Source: Sphingomonas sp. AP4-R1
GTDB lineage: Bacteria > Pseudomonadota > Alphaproteobacteria > Sphingomonadales > Sphingomonadaceae
DNA: 64,000 nucleotides
Assembly (NCBI RefSeq): GCF_013113735.1
Contig: NZ_CP053346.1
Location: 310,001-374,000 of the forward strand
Direction: 5' to 3'
Part shown: in pieces, positions 38,853-46,930 of the stretch
Position numbering within the stretch: position 1 is the first letter of the stretch
Layout: every line of letters begins with the position of its first letter
Made by a program: the position numbers and the translations under genes
The notes under the pieces: generated by a model
What the model was told of the DNA's origin: nothing
The model's input: the letters and a program-made list of their open reading frames with translations, nothing else
The model's database searches: none

Positions 38853-38892
38853 AGAAAAAGAGGCGGGGAGGCCGCTGGTTTTCCTCCCCGCC
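38853..38892 (-). terminator. Intrinsic terminator of the third PEP-CTERM gene
   Basis: Minus strand: GGCGGGGAGG and CCTCCCCGCC form a perfect 10-bp stem followed by TCTTTTTCTC. It begins right after the ccmB stop and may serve both directions. Confidence 0.85.
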
Positions 38893-38908
38893 CCGAGGTG
38901 CCCTCCGG

Positions 38909-39667
38909 TTACACCGGGGAGCGGACCGTTTTGAACCGTATGCGGCTGCCGCTCCGGCGCATCGCGCCGCCGAGGATGCCGAAACCCGCGACCAGCATGG
39001 CCCAGCTCGCCGGCTCCGGCACGGGCGATGCGAGATCGAAATGCGCGACGAGCGTGGCCGTCGTGCTTTCCTGTTCCTGCGCGATGAAGCTCGACTGCGG
39101 GACCAGCTGCGCATCGAGGAAGCCATCGATATACAGGGTCAGCGTCTGATCCCCGAGCTGGAACACCTGCGTGGCGGCGCCCGTCTTGATGCTGATCTTG
39201 TCCGAACAGCCGATATTGGACGGATAGGGGCAGGTGGCCGGATTGTTCTGGTTGGGCGTCTCATCCACGCTGATCAGAAAGGTGAAAGGCCCCGTCGCCA
39301 GCGGCGCACCGTCCACGGTCAGGCCCGGGCTGACGCTGAAGCTGACCGCATTGATCGCGTCGAGCACCGGATTATTGTAATAGGTCAGCGTTCCGAGCGT
39401 GAATGGCGTGCCCTGCACGATCGCCTGCGCGGGCGCGTACGAAAAACGCAGGCCCGATTGCCGGTCTACCCGATTGGGCGAACCCGGATCGCCCCAGCGT
39501 ATCTCCTCGCTGCCGGGCCGGCCGTCCGTATCGAGATAATGGTAAAAGCTGCTGTTGCCGCCGACGGGATCGGAGAAATCCGCCGAAACCGACGACAAGG
39601 TGGTGGCGGCCGACGCCGGTGCCACGATGGAACAGGCCGCCCAAGCCGCAAAAATCGCAAGCCGCAT
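38909..39667 (-). CDS. PEPxxWA-CTERM sorting domain protein
   Basis: 252 residues. A signal peptide (AIFAAWAACSIVAPASAA) begins the protein, and VPEPASWAMLVAGFGILGGA followed by MRRS ends it. The middle contains a predicted beta-sandwich (THxF-like: PFTLGTLTYYNNPVL, SISVDETPNQ-like segments) seen in choice-of-anchor proteins of PEP-CTERM type; this is a resemblance only. It is about 30 kb from the other two and has the same dyad upstream (39751). The gene lies between ccmB and a methyltransferase gene. Confidence 0.9.
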   Translation of the reverse strand: MRLAIFAAWAACSIVAPASAATTLSSVSADFSDPVGGNSSFYHYLDTDGRPGSEEIRWGDPGSPNRVDRQSGLRFSYAPAQAIVQGTPFTLGTLTYYNNPVLDAINAVSFSVSPGLTVDGAPLATGPFTFLISVDETPNQNNPATCPYPSNIGCSDKISIKTGAATQVFQLGDQTLTLYIDGFLDAQLVPQSSFIAQEQESTTATLVAHFDLASPVPEPASWAMLVAGFGILGGAMRRSGSRIRFKTVRSPV

Positions 39668-39704
39668 ACGATACTCCCCTTACACAGGGGACCGGACGAT
39701 CAGG

Positions 39705-40670
39705 CTATGCGAAAAGCCCCCGCCCCATCGTTCCGACCCCGTAAAGATGGTTAACGTAACGTTTGCCATTGCTGGAAGTGGCTTTGGACTGGCTTTGGCC
39801 TGTTATCGGCTCCACCGTGCAAAAAATCGCGGTGGGCAGAAGCAGATCGCGCGATTCCTCGCGCACGGCCATCTCGCCGACCTCGATCGTGCCGCCCAGA
39901 TCGCCCAGCGCCTGCTCCAGCAGCGCACCGATCGCGAGCGCCGACATGCGCACGGCATAGACGGTGAGGACGAGGAAGCGCGACTCGGAGTCGAGCAGCT
40001 GGCGGCAATGCGCGATCAGGCCGGGCAGATGCTCCTCCAGCCGCCACACCTCGCCATCCGGCCCGCGCCCGAACTTGGGCGGATCCAGCATGATGCCGTC
40101 ATAGCGTCGCTCGCGCCGCACTTCGCGCGCGGCGAACTTAACCGCATCGTCCACCATCCAGCGGATCGGGCGATCGGCCATGTCCGACAGAAAGGCATTG
40201 GCCTTGCCCGCCTCGACCGACTTCTTCGACGCATCGACATGCGTGACCTTGGCGCCCTTCGCCGCCAGTGCGAGGCTGCCGACGCCGGTATAGCCGAACA
40301 GGTTCAGCATCTCGCTGCCCTCGGTCGTCCGCTCGCGCATCCATTCCCATTGCGGCGCCATGTCCGGGAAGAAAGCGAGGTGGCGGAAGGGCGTATTCTG
40401 GGCGAGGAAGCGCACCTCCTCCCAGCGCATATGCCAGCCGCCGCGCGGCACATCGCGCGAGAGATGCCATTTGCCGCCGCCCTCGTCATCGGAGGCGGCG
40501 ATGAAATCGCCATCGGCCTCCCAGCTCATCGAGGCGGGCGCCCACATCGCTTGCGGCTCCGGCCGGATGAAGCGAAAGCGACCATAGCGCTCCAGCTTCC
40601 GACCATGGCCGGAATCGATCAGACCATAATCGGGCCAGGGTTCGGTGACGAGGGTGAGGAGGTCCTTCAT
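39705..40670 (-). CDS. Class I SAM-dependent methyltransferase (RlmI/RlmK-like)
   Basis: 321 residues. Motif I NLFGYTGVGSLALAAKGA, motif II HVDASKKSVEAGKANA, and the catalytic LDPPKFGRG resemble the RlmI family of 23S rRNA C5-methyltransferases, although the N-terminal PUA domain is missing. A nucleic acid substrate is likely. The Met of KDLLTLVTEPWPDYG is chosen; it overlaps the stop of the M16 gene. The PEP-CTERM dyad (39751) lies inside its 3' end. Confidence 0.88.
   Translation of the reverse strand: MKDLLTLVTEPWPDYGLIDSGHGRKLERYGRFRFIRPEPQAMWAPASMSWEADGDFIAASDDEGGGKWHLSRDVPRGGWHMRWEEVRFLAQNTPFRHLAFFPDMAPQWEWMRERTTEGSEMLNLFGYTGVGSLALAAKGAKVTHVDASKKSVEAGKANAFLSDMADRPIRWMVDDAVKFAAREVRRERRYDGIMLDPPKFGRGPDGEVWRLEEHLPGLIAHCRQLLDSESRFLVLTVYAVRMSALAIGALLEQALGDLGGTIEVGEMAVREESRDLLLPTAIFCTVEPITGQSQSKATSSNGKRYVNHLYGVGTMGRGLFA
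39751..39765. promoter_or_regulatory. Dyad motif upstream of PEP-CTERM gene 3
   Basis: TTAACG-TAA-CGTTTG, preceded by GTAAAGATGG, a context also found at 8434-8443 upstream of PEP-CTERM gene 1. It sits about 84 bases from the start codon, partly inside the methyltransferase 3' end. Confidence 0.45.
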
Positions 40671-41896
40671 GCCGCCTTCGCCAGCTTGCCGCCGACGGTG
40701 GCGAGCGCCTCGCCGCCGGACAGCGCCGCAGCACCCGCCGCGCGCGCCTGCGCGACCGTCACCGCATCCAGCAGCGCGACCGATTCGGACGGCGGCACGA
40801 TCCGCCCGTGGATCTGGATCTGGCGGGCGAGATGGTCGGCACGCGTGGCGACGCTTTCCAGCCCCATCAGCAGCCCGGCCTTGGCCTGCGCGCGCGCGCG
40901 ATCCAGCTCGGCCTGATCGAGCGTCTCGGCCGTGCGCGCCAGCACCTCGCGGGTCAGCGCCAGCGCGCGAGCCGCATCGCGGCGCCCGGCCGCGCAATAG
41001 ACGCCGAACAGGCCCGTCTCCGCATAAGCATGCGCCCAAGCGTAGATGGAATAAGCGAGGCCGCGCTCCTCGCGCACCTCCTGGAACAGGCGCGAGGACA
41101 TGCCCCCGCCCACCGCGCTGGAGAAGAGCGACAGCGCATGCAGCGACGCATCATGCAGGCCGACGCCGGGGAAGCCGAGCGCGACATGCAGCTGATCGAA
41201 CCGGCGCACGTCATGATGCGTACCGCCGCCGAACGTGGCGGCCGCGGGCTGAGGCGCGGCGCCGGGCGCGAGATCGCCGAAGCGCGCCTCGGCCAGCGTC
41301 AGCAGCGCATCCTCGTTCACCTTCCCCGCCGCCGCCAGCACGAGGCCCTCGGGGCGATATTGCCCGTCCAGCCAGCCCTTCAGCGCGGCGGTGTCGATCG
41401 CGGCGATCGTCTCCTCATGGCCGAGCACGGGCTCACCCAGCATCTGATCGGGGAAAGCGGTCGCCTGCAGATGATCGTAGATGATGTCGTCGGGCGTATC
41501 GCGCGCCTCGCCCAGCTCGGCGAGGACGACGCCTTTCTCCCGCTCCAGCTCGTCGGCATCGAAATGGGGCGCGCGGATCAGATCGGAGATCACCTCCAGC
41601 CCCAGCACCATGTCGTCCGCCAGCATCCGCGCCTGGAACGCGGTGTTGTCGCGCGTCGTCCAGGCGTTGATCGAACCGCCGCGATCCTCGATCACTTCGG
41701 CGATCTGGCGCGCGTTGCGACTGCCCGCGCCCTTGAACACCATATGCTCGACCATGTGGGCGAGCCCGGCGAGCCCCTTCTCCTCCGAGCGCGAGCCCGC
41801 GTCGGCATAGAGGCCGACCGCGACCGTCTCGACCCCCGCCATCGGCTCCACCGCGACGGTGAGGCCGTTGGCGAGGCGATGGACGCGCGCGCTCAT
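40667..41896 (-). CDS. M16 family metallopeptidase (pitrilysin/MPP-like)
   Basis: 409 residues. The inverted zinc motif H47-M-V-E50-H51 (HMVEHMVFKG) is present, with the downstream Glu in the ELEREKGVVLAELGEARD segment. It has the two homologous halves of a mitochondrial-processing-peptidase-like subunit. The role is unclear; relatives degrade peptides in the periplasm or membrane. Its start overlaps thrC and its stop overlaps the methyltransferase, so the three form an operon. thrC-M16 is a conserved pair in alphaproteobacteria. Confidence 0.93.
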   Translation of the reverse strand: MSARVHRLANGLTVAVEPMAGVETVAVGLYADAGSRSEEKGLAGLAHMVEHMVFKGAGSRNARQIAEVIEDRGGSINAWTTRDNTAFQARMLADDMVLGLEVISDLIRAPHFDADELEREKGVVLAELGEARDTPDDIIYDHLQATAFPDQMLGEPVLGHEETIAAIDTAALKGWLDGQYRPEGLVLAAAGKVNEDALLTLAEARFGDLAPGAAPQPAAATFGGGTHHDVRRFDQLHVALGFPGVGLHDASLHALSLFSSAVGGGMSSRLFQEVREERGLAYSIYAWAHAYAETGLFGVYCAAGRRDAARALALTREVLARTAETLDQAELDRARAQAKAGLLMGLESVATRADHLARQIQIHGRIVPPSESVALLDAVTVAQARAAGAAALSGGEALATVGGKLAKAA

Positions 41897-43302
41897 GCGT
41901 CGGCCGTGATCGGCACCGCGCGCTCGGCGATATAGGCCTCGACCGCCTCCAGCTCGGCGGGGAGCGTCTCGTAGCGTTCCTCGCGATCGAACAGATCGCC
42001 GATACGCGCGGGCAGCTGCGGGCGCTGGCCGGTGCCGCGCTCCACCGCATCGGGGAATTTGGCGGGATGCGCGGTGGCCAGCGTCACGATCGGCACGTCG
42101 GCGGGCAGATCGGCGGCGTGGGCGGCGGCGAGGCCGATCGCGGTGTGCGGATCGAGCAGCTGGCCCGAATTCTCCCACGCGCCGCGCATCGCCAGCGCCA
42201 TGCTGTCCGGATCGATCCGCGCGCTGGTGAACAATTCGGAGGCCTGGCCGATCATCGCTTGCGGGATGGCAAGCCGCTTCGTCTCCTCGAAACCGCGCAT
42301 CGTAGCAGCGAGCGCGAGGCCGTCGCGCCCGTGCAGATCGAACAGCAGCCGCTCGAAATTGGAGCTGACCTGAATGTCCATCGAGGGCGCGGCGGTGGGC
42401 GTGACCGTGCCGACCGAATAATCGCCGGCCGAGAGCGCGCGGTGGAGGATGTCGTTCACGTTGGTGGCCACGATCAGCCGAGCAACGGGCAGACCCATCC
42501 GCGCCGCGACATAGCCCGCGAACACGTCGCCGAAATTGCCGGTCGGGACCGAGAAGGCGACCGGACGGCCCGGCGCGCCGAGGCGGACGGCGGCGTAGAA
42601 ATAATAGACCACCTGCGCCATCAGCCGGGCCCAGTTGATCGAATTGACCGCAGAAAGCTGGAAGCGACCCGAGAAGCTCTGGTGCGCGAACATCGCCTTC
42701 ACCATTGCCTGCGCGTCATCGAAGCTGCCCTCGATCGCGATATTGTGGACGTTGGGCGACAGCACCGTCGTCATCTGGCGGCGCTGCACCTCCGAGACGC
42801 GGCCCGCCGGATGGAGCATGAAGATGTCCACCTTGGCGCGGCCCGCCAGCGCGTCGATCGCGGCCGAGCCGGTGTCACCGCTGGTGGCGCCCACCACGGT
42901 GAGGTGCGTGTCGCGCGTCGACAGGAACCGCTCGAACAGCAGGCCGAGCAACTGGAGCGCGACATCCTTGAAGGCGAGCGTGGGCCCGTGGAACAGTTCC
43001 AGCAGCCAGTTCGAGGGATCCAGCTGCACCAGAGGCGTGACGGCGGCGTGATCGAAGCGGCCATAAGCGGCCACGCACAGCTCGCGCAGGTCCTCCGGGG
43101 TCAGCGCCTCGCCCACGAACGGCGCCATCACGGCGGCGGCGGTGTCGGCATAGGAAAGGCCGGCAAGGCCCGCGATCTCGTCGCTCGACAGGCTCGGCCA
43201 GGCGGCCGGGACGTAGAGTCCGCCATCGCTGGCGAGGCCCGCCAAGGTTGCGCCTTCAAAATCGAGCGCCGGCGCGCTCCCTCTGGTGCTGATATAACGC
43301 AT
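41893..43302 (-). CDS. thrC: Threonine synthase
   Basis: 469 residues. PLP enzyme converting phosphohomoserine to threonine. The PLP Lys is in HGPTLAFKDVALQLL; VVGATSGDTGSAAIDAL is the glycine-rich phosphate loop, and MRYISTRGSAPALDFEGA starts the protein as usual. It has the longer class form (about 460). It precedes the M16 gene with a 4-base overlap and follows the SURF1 gene after a REP-like hairpin. Confidence 0.97.
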   Translation of the reverse strand: MRYISTRGSAPALDFEGATLAGLASDGGLYVPAAWPSLSSDEIAGLAGLSYADTAAAVMAPFVGEALTPEDLRELCVAAYGRFDHAAVTPLVQLDPSNWLLELFHGPTLAFKDVALQLLGLLFERFLSTRDTHLTVVGATSGDTGSAAIDALAGRAKVDIFMLHPAGRVSEVQRRQMTTVLSPNVHNIAIEGSFDDAQAMVKAMFAHQSFSGRFQLSAVNSINWARLMAQVVYYFYAAVRLGAPGRPVAFSVPTGNFGDVFAGYVAARMGLPVARLIVATNVNDILHRALSAGDYSVGTVTPTAAPSMDIQVSSNFERLLFDLHGRDGLALAATMRGFEETKRLAIPQAMIGQASELFTSARIDPDSMALAMRGAWENSGQLLDPHTAIGLAAAHAADLPADVPIVTLATAHPAKFPDAVERGTGQRPQLPARIGDLFDREERYETLPAELEAVEAYIAERAVPITADA

Positions 43303-43373
43303 GGGGCGCGGTGCTTAGAGCGTGCGGGCCCGAAGGGGAAGCTTTTCGGATTCCCGGGTGAACGGCATGCTCA

Positions 43374-43416
43374 CAACCCGACGTCATCCTGAACTTGTTT
43401 CAGGATGACGGTTGGG
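43374..43416. repeat. Hairpin CGTCATCCTGAA between SURF1 and thrC
   Basis: CAACCCGACGTCATCCTGAA and TTTCAGGATGACGGTTGGG form a near-perfect hairpin with a CTTG loop. Related half-copies occur at 46640. Its position after the SURF1 stop suggests it may end that transcript, but there is no T run. Confidence 0.8.
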
Positions 43417-43430
43417 AATTGTGACGGGCC

Positions 43431-44051
43431 TCAGCGCCACCGCCGCCGCAGCGCCACCGCGTAGATCACCAGCGCCACCCCCGCGAACAGGAACCATTGC
43501 ACCGCATAGGCCAGATGATTGTTCGGCACGCTCTCCGGATCGGGCGGCGCGGTGGGGGTAAGGCCGGGCGCCGCGCCATCGCTCACGATCAGCGGCGTGC
43601 GCGGCGCCCGGGCCGTGAACAGGTGCGCGATCAGGGGTTGGCCGTCCGGCAGCCAGACGATGCGGCCGCGCACGGGGCCGCCCGTCCAGCCCTTCGGCGC
43701 CTCGGGCGATGGCGAAACGCCCATGTCCACATGCAGCCCCGGCCCTTCCGCGCCGGTGCGGCAGGCGGCGATATGGCTCCAGCCGGTGCGGCCGTCGGCG
43801 GCGTGGCCGGCTGCCGTCGTCCAGCCCGTCACCTGCCCGCAATCGGCGCTGACGGCACGGAACAGGCCCGCATCGTCCAACGGCAGCAGCGCGGACACGG
43901 CGACAGGAAGCCGCGCGATATTGGCGGCGTACAGCGCGAGCAAAGCTTCCTTCTCGTGCCGGCGCTGGAGCTGCCACACGCCCAGCCCGATCATCGCCGC
44001 CACCGCGAACAGGACGAGGATCGTCGCCACGACGGGAACGCGCCGCGTCAC
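43431..44051 (-). CDS. SURF1 family cytochrome oxidase assembly protein
   Basis: About 206 residues. SURF1 helps insert heme a into cytochrome oxidase subunit I. It has two membrane helices at the ends (VVATILVLFAVAAMIGLGVW and FLFAGVALVIYAVALR) and the family motifs GVWQLQRRHEK, RGRIVWLPDGQ and NNHLAYAVQWF. GTG at 44051 is preferred; a TTG nine codons upstream is possible. It is directly downstream of ctaE. Confidence 0.92.
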   Translation of the reverse strand: MTRRVPVVATILVLFAVAAMIGLGVWQLQRRHEKEALLALYAANIARLPVAVSALLPLDDAGLFRAVSADCGQVTGWTTAAGHAADGRTGWSHIAACRTGAEGPGLHVDMGVSPSPEAPKGWTGGPVRGRIVWLPDGQPLIAHLFTARAPRTPLIVSDGAAPGLTPTAPPDPESVPNNHLAYAVQWFLFAGVALVIYAVALRRRWR

Positions 44052-44079
44052 GCTTCGCGCGCCCCTGCTGTGTCTCAAA

Positions 44080-44901
44080 TCAGCCCGCGTGGATCGGCGC
44101 GCCCCAGCCGCCCCAGACGTAGATCGTCACGAACAGGAACAGCCACACGACGTCGACGAAATGCCAGTACCAGGCCGCCGCCTCGAAGCCGAAATGCTGC
44201 TTGGGCGTGAAATCGCCCTTGTAGGCGCGCACGAGGTTCACGATCAGGAAGATCGTGCCGACCAGCACGTGGAAGCCGTGGAAGCCCGTCGCCATGAAGA
44301 AAGCCGCGCCATAGTTCAGCCCTTTGAAGGCGAAGGGCGCATGGGCATATTCATAGGCCTGGATGGTCGAGAAGAGCATGCCGAGCAGGATCGTGCACCA
44401 CAGACCCTGGATCAGCCCCTTGCGATCGCCGTGCAGCAAGGCGTGATGCGCCCACGTCACGGTGGTGCCCGAGCAGAGCAGGATCATCGTGTTCAGCAGC
44501 GGGAAGGCGAAGGGATTGATGACCTCGATCCCCTTGGGCGGCCAGACGCCGCCGACGGCCTCCACCGGGGAGGGGAAGAGCGAGAAATCGAACCACGCCC
44601 AGAACCAGCCGACGAAGAACATCACCTCCGAGGCGATGAACAGGATCATGCCGTAGCGCAGATGCAGGCCGACGACGGGGGTGTGATCGCCCGCTTTCGC
44701 CTCGCGGATCACGCGACTCCACCAGCCGGCCATGCACAGCAGCACGCAGCCGAGGCCGGCCAGCGCGACGAAGCCGCCATAGGCCGCCGAATGCATGTAC
44801 ATGATGCCGCCCGAGGCGAGGATGAGCGCGGAGAAGGCCGACAGGATCGGATAGGGATCCGGTGGCAGGATGTGATAATCGTGGCTCTTCGCGCCGGCCA
44901 T
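44080..44901 (-). CDS. ctaE: Cytochrome c oxidase subunit III
   Basis: A 273-residue membrane protein of the aa3 oxidase with seven spans. SEVMFFVGWFWAWF, TGFHGFHVLVGT and WYWHFVDVVWLFLF are hallmark sequences. The start is the Met of AGAKSHDYHILPPDPYPI. It lies between ctaG and SURF1 in the usual cta order. Confidence 0.97.
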   Translation of the reverse strand: MAGAKSHDYHILPPDPYPILSAFSALILASGGIMYMHSAAYGGFVALAGLGCVLLCMAGWWSRVIREAKAGDHTPVVGLHLRYGMILFIASEVMFFVGWFWAWFDFSLFPSPVEAVGGVWPPKGIEVINPFAFPLLNTMILLCSGTTVTWAHHALLHGDRKGLIQGLWCTILLGMLFSTIQAYEYAHAPFAFKGLNYGAAFFMATGFHGFHVLVGTIFLIVNLVRAYKGDFTPKQHFGFEAAAWYWHFVDVVWLFLFVTIYVWGGWGAPIHAG

Positions 44902-44933
44902 CTGCAATCCCCTCGTTTCTTGTTGCCCTTACC

Positions 44934-45500
44934 TTAGCTTGACCCTTCCGGCGATGCTACGGGGAAGAAGGTGTAGCTCAGCGTGATCTCGCTGATGTCC
45001 TTCGTGTCCGGATCCTTGGCGAATTGCGGATCGACGAAGAAGATCACCGGCATGCGCACGCGCTCATGCGGCTTCAGCGTCTGCTCGGTGAAGCAGAAGC
45101 ACTGGATCTTCGTGAAATATTGCCCGGTCTGATCGGGGCTGACGTTGAACGAGGCGCGGCCCGTGATCGAATGATCGGTGGTGTTCACCGCCGTGAAGAA
45201 GGCCATCTGCCGCGCGCCGACCGCCACGCGCTTCACGCGATCGTCCGGCTCGAACGTCCAGCCCATGCCGGGCTTCACATTCGCATCGAAGCGGACGTTG
45301 ACGATCTTGCCCACCACCTCGCCCGGCGCGGTGGCGTTCAGCGCCTTGCGCGCCGTGCCGTTATAGCCGGTCGCCTGGCAGAACATCCGGTAGAGCGGCA
45401 CGCTGGCGAAGCCGAGCGCCGTCATCGCCACCAGCATCAGCAGCGTTCCCGCCACCGTGCGCGCCTTGCCGCGCGGGAGCAGCGGCGCGGCACCTGCCAT
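44934..45500 (-). CDS. ctaG: Cytochrome c oxidase assembly protein CtaG (Cox11)
   Basis: 188 residues. Cox11 delivers copper to the CuB site of subunit I. One N-terminal helix (TLLMLVAMTALGFASVPLY) anchors it; the copper motif IQCFCFTEQTL is present. Preceded by a 40-residue small protein gene with a TGATG overlap and followed 32 bases later by ctaE. Confidence 0.97.
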   Translation of the reverse strand: MAGAAPLLPRGKARTVAGTLLMLVAMTALGFASVPLYRMFCQATGYNGTARKALNATAPGEVVGKIVNVRFDANVKPGMGWTFEPDDRVKRVAVGARQMAFFTAVNTTDHSITGRASFNVSPDQTGQYFTKIQCFCFTEQTLKPHERVRMPVIFFVDPQFAKDPDTKDISEITLSYTFFPVASPEGSS

Positions 45501-45622
45501 CAGGCCATCTTCGCGATCGAGATGGCGAAGAACAGGATCACCAGCGCACCCAGAATCAGGGCCATCACCTTGGCCCGCGCCCGCTGGCGTGCCTGATATT
45601 CGCGCTGATGCTCGGGCGTCAT
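45500..45622 (-). CDS. 40-residue CoxF-like membrane protein
   Basis: [19 protein letters not shown] is followed by a single membrane helix, [19 protein letters not shown]. Its ATG overlaps the ctaB stop by 4 bases and its stop overlaps the ctaG start (TGATG), so all three are translationally coupled. In alphaproteobacteria a small protein of this kind lies between ctaB and ctaG and is called CoxF or left unnamed. It is presumably an assembly factor or accessory peptide of cytochrome oxidase; the role is not established. Confidence 0.85.
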   Translation of the reverse strand: MTPEHQREYQARQRARAKVMALILGALVILFFAISIAKMA

Positions 45623-46533
45623 GCCAGCAGCATCCGATCGGCGACGAGCGCGCCGAAGATCACGAACAGATAGAGGATCGAATAACCGAACATGCGGCGC
45701 TCGGCGCGCATCTCGGCCTGATCCTCGATCCGGCTGAGCCCGACGCGCGCGGCGAAGCCCACGAACAGCAAGGACAGGATCGTGGCCGTCGCGCCATAGA
45801 TCGCGCCGGTCAGCCCCAGCGGCCAGGGCGCGATCGCCACCACCGCCATCGGCAGGCTGTAGAGAAACACCTGCGTCCGCGTGGCCCTGGCACCCGCCAC
45901 CACGGGCATCATCGGCACGCCGGCGGCGGCATAATCGGTGCGGACGAACAGGCCCAGCGCCCAGAAATGCGGCGGCGTCCACAGGAAGACGAGTGCGAAC
46001 ATCAGCACCGGCAGCAGATCGACCCGGCCGGTGGCCGCCGCCCAGCCGATCAGCGGCGGGAAAGCGCCGGCCGCACCACCGATCACGATATTCTGCGGCG
46101 TGCGGCGCTTCAGCCAGACGGTATAGATCAGCACGTAGAACAGGATCGATCCGGCCAGGATCACGGCCGACAGCAGATTGACCGCCAACCCCATCAGCAG
46201 CACCGAGAAGGCGCCGAGACCCACGCCGAAATGGAGTGCGGCCTGCCGGTCCATCCGGCCCGCCGGCAGCGGACGCTTGGCGGTGCGCTTCATCACCGCG
46301 TCCAGATCCGCCTCATACCACTGATTGAGCGCGCCCGACGCGCCCGCGCCCAGCGCGACGCAGAGGATCGCGGTGAAGCCGATCACGGGATGGACATGGC
46401 CGGGCGCCGCCAGCATCGCGCACAGCCCGGTAAACACGACGAGGCTCATCACGCGGGGCTTGGTCAGCGCGAGGAAATCGCGCCAGTCGGCGGGCAGTGG
46501 CTGCGCCGTGGCGAAAGCAGGGGACGACATCAT
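45619..46533 (-). CDS. ctaB: Protoheme IX farnesyltransferase (heme O synthase)
   Basis: A 304-residue membrane prenyltransferase that converts heme B to heme O for oxidase assembly. The first aspartate-rich motif is [15 protein letters not shown], and [20 protein letters not shown] precedes the second. It begins the ctaB-coxF-ctaG-ctaE-SURF1 run on the minus strand, separated from ctaD by other genes and repeats. Confidence 0.97.
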   Translation of the reverse strand: MMSSPAFATAQPLPADWRDFLALTKPRVMSLVVFTGLCAMLAAPGHVHPVIGFTAILCVALGAGASGALNQWYEADLDAVMKRTAKRPLPAGRMDRQAALHFGVGLGAFSVLLMGLAVNLLSAVILAGSILFYVLIYTVWLKRRTPQNIVIGGAAGAFPPLIGWAAATGRVDLLPVLMFALVFLWTPPHFWALGLFVRTDYAAAGVPMMPVVAGARATRTQVFLYSLPMAVVAIAPWPLGLTGAIYGATATILSLLFVGFAARVGLSRIEDQAEMRAERRMFGYSILYLFVIFGALVADRMLLA

Positions 46534-46930
46534 CGGCCCTATACAGAGGCGGCGGGATTCGGGGAAGGCCGACGGGGTGGGACGTTATGTCCTACCCGAC
46601 TGCAGCCCGCCTGCTCTCCAGCGCTTCAACCACCATCGTCATCCTGAACTCGTTTCAGGATCCATGTCCCGTCTTCGCTTCAAGCGTATCGCTGGAGGAG
46701 AGGGCATCGCATGGATGCCGAAACACGTTGGTGGGCATCCCGTTCGAACATGTACCCCGATCTGACCTTCACCGTATTCCGGCGAAAGCCGGAATCCAGG
46801 GAGGCTGGGCGATGCGCCTGCAGCTCTGGGCTCCTGCTTTCGCAGGAGTACGATCGATACATGTTCGAGCGGAATAGGCTCCGCGTTCAGGATGGCGGGA
46901 GTGGGGCAATGGCAGCCGGTCGGCCGAGCC
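46534..46930. other. Repeat-rich gap between ctaB and the chemoreceptor gene
   Basis: About 400 bases with no credible gene. It contains a CGTCATCCTGAACTCGTTTC half-repeat (46638-46660), a 133-base element with inverted ends (46741-46873) and short hairpins GATTCCGG / CCGGAATC and CTCCTGCTTTCGCAGGAG. Open frames across it are repeat-derived. Confidence 0.7.
46741..46873. repeat. 133-base element with TTCGAACATGTA inverted ends
   Basis: CGTTCGAACATGTA at one end and TACATGTTCGAGCG at the other are inverted copies (11 of 12 core bases). Inside are two hairpins, CCGGCGAAAGCCGG and CTCCTGCTTTCGCAGGAG. It has the look of a small non-autonomous mobile element or an insertion of repeats within a repeat. 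Confidence 0.65.
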
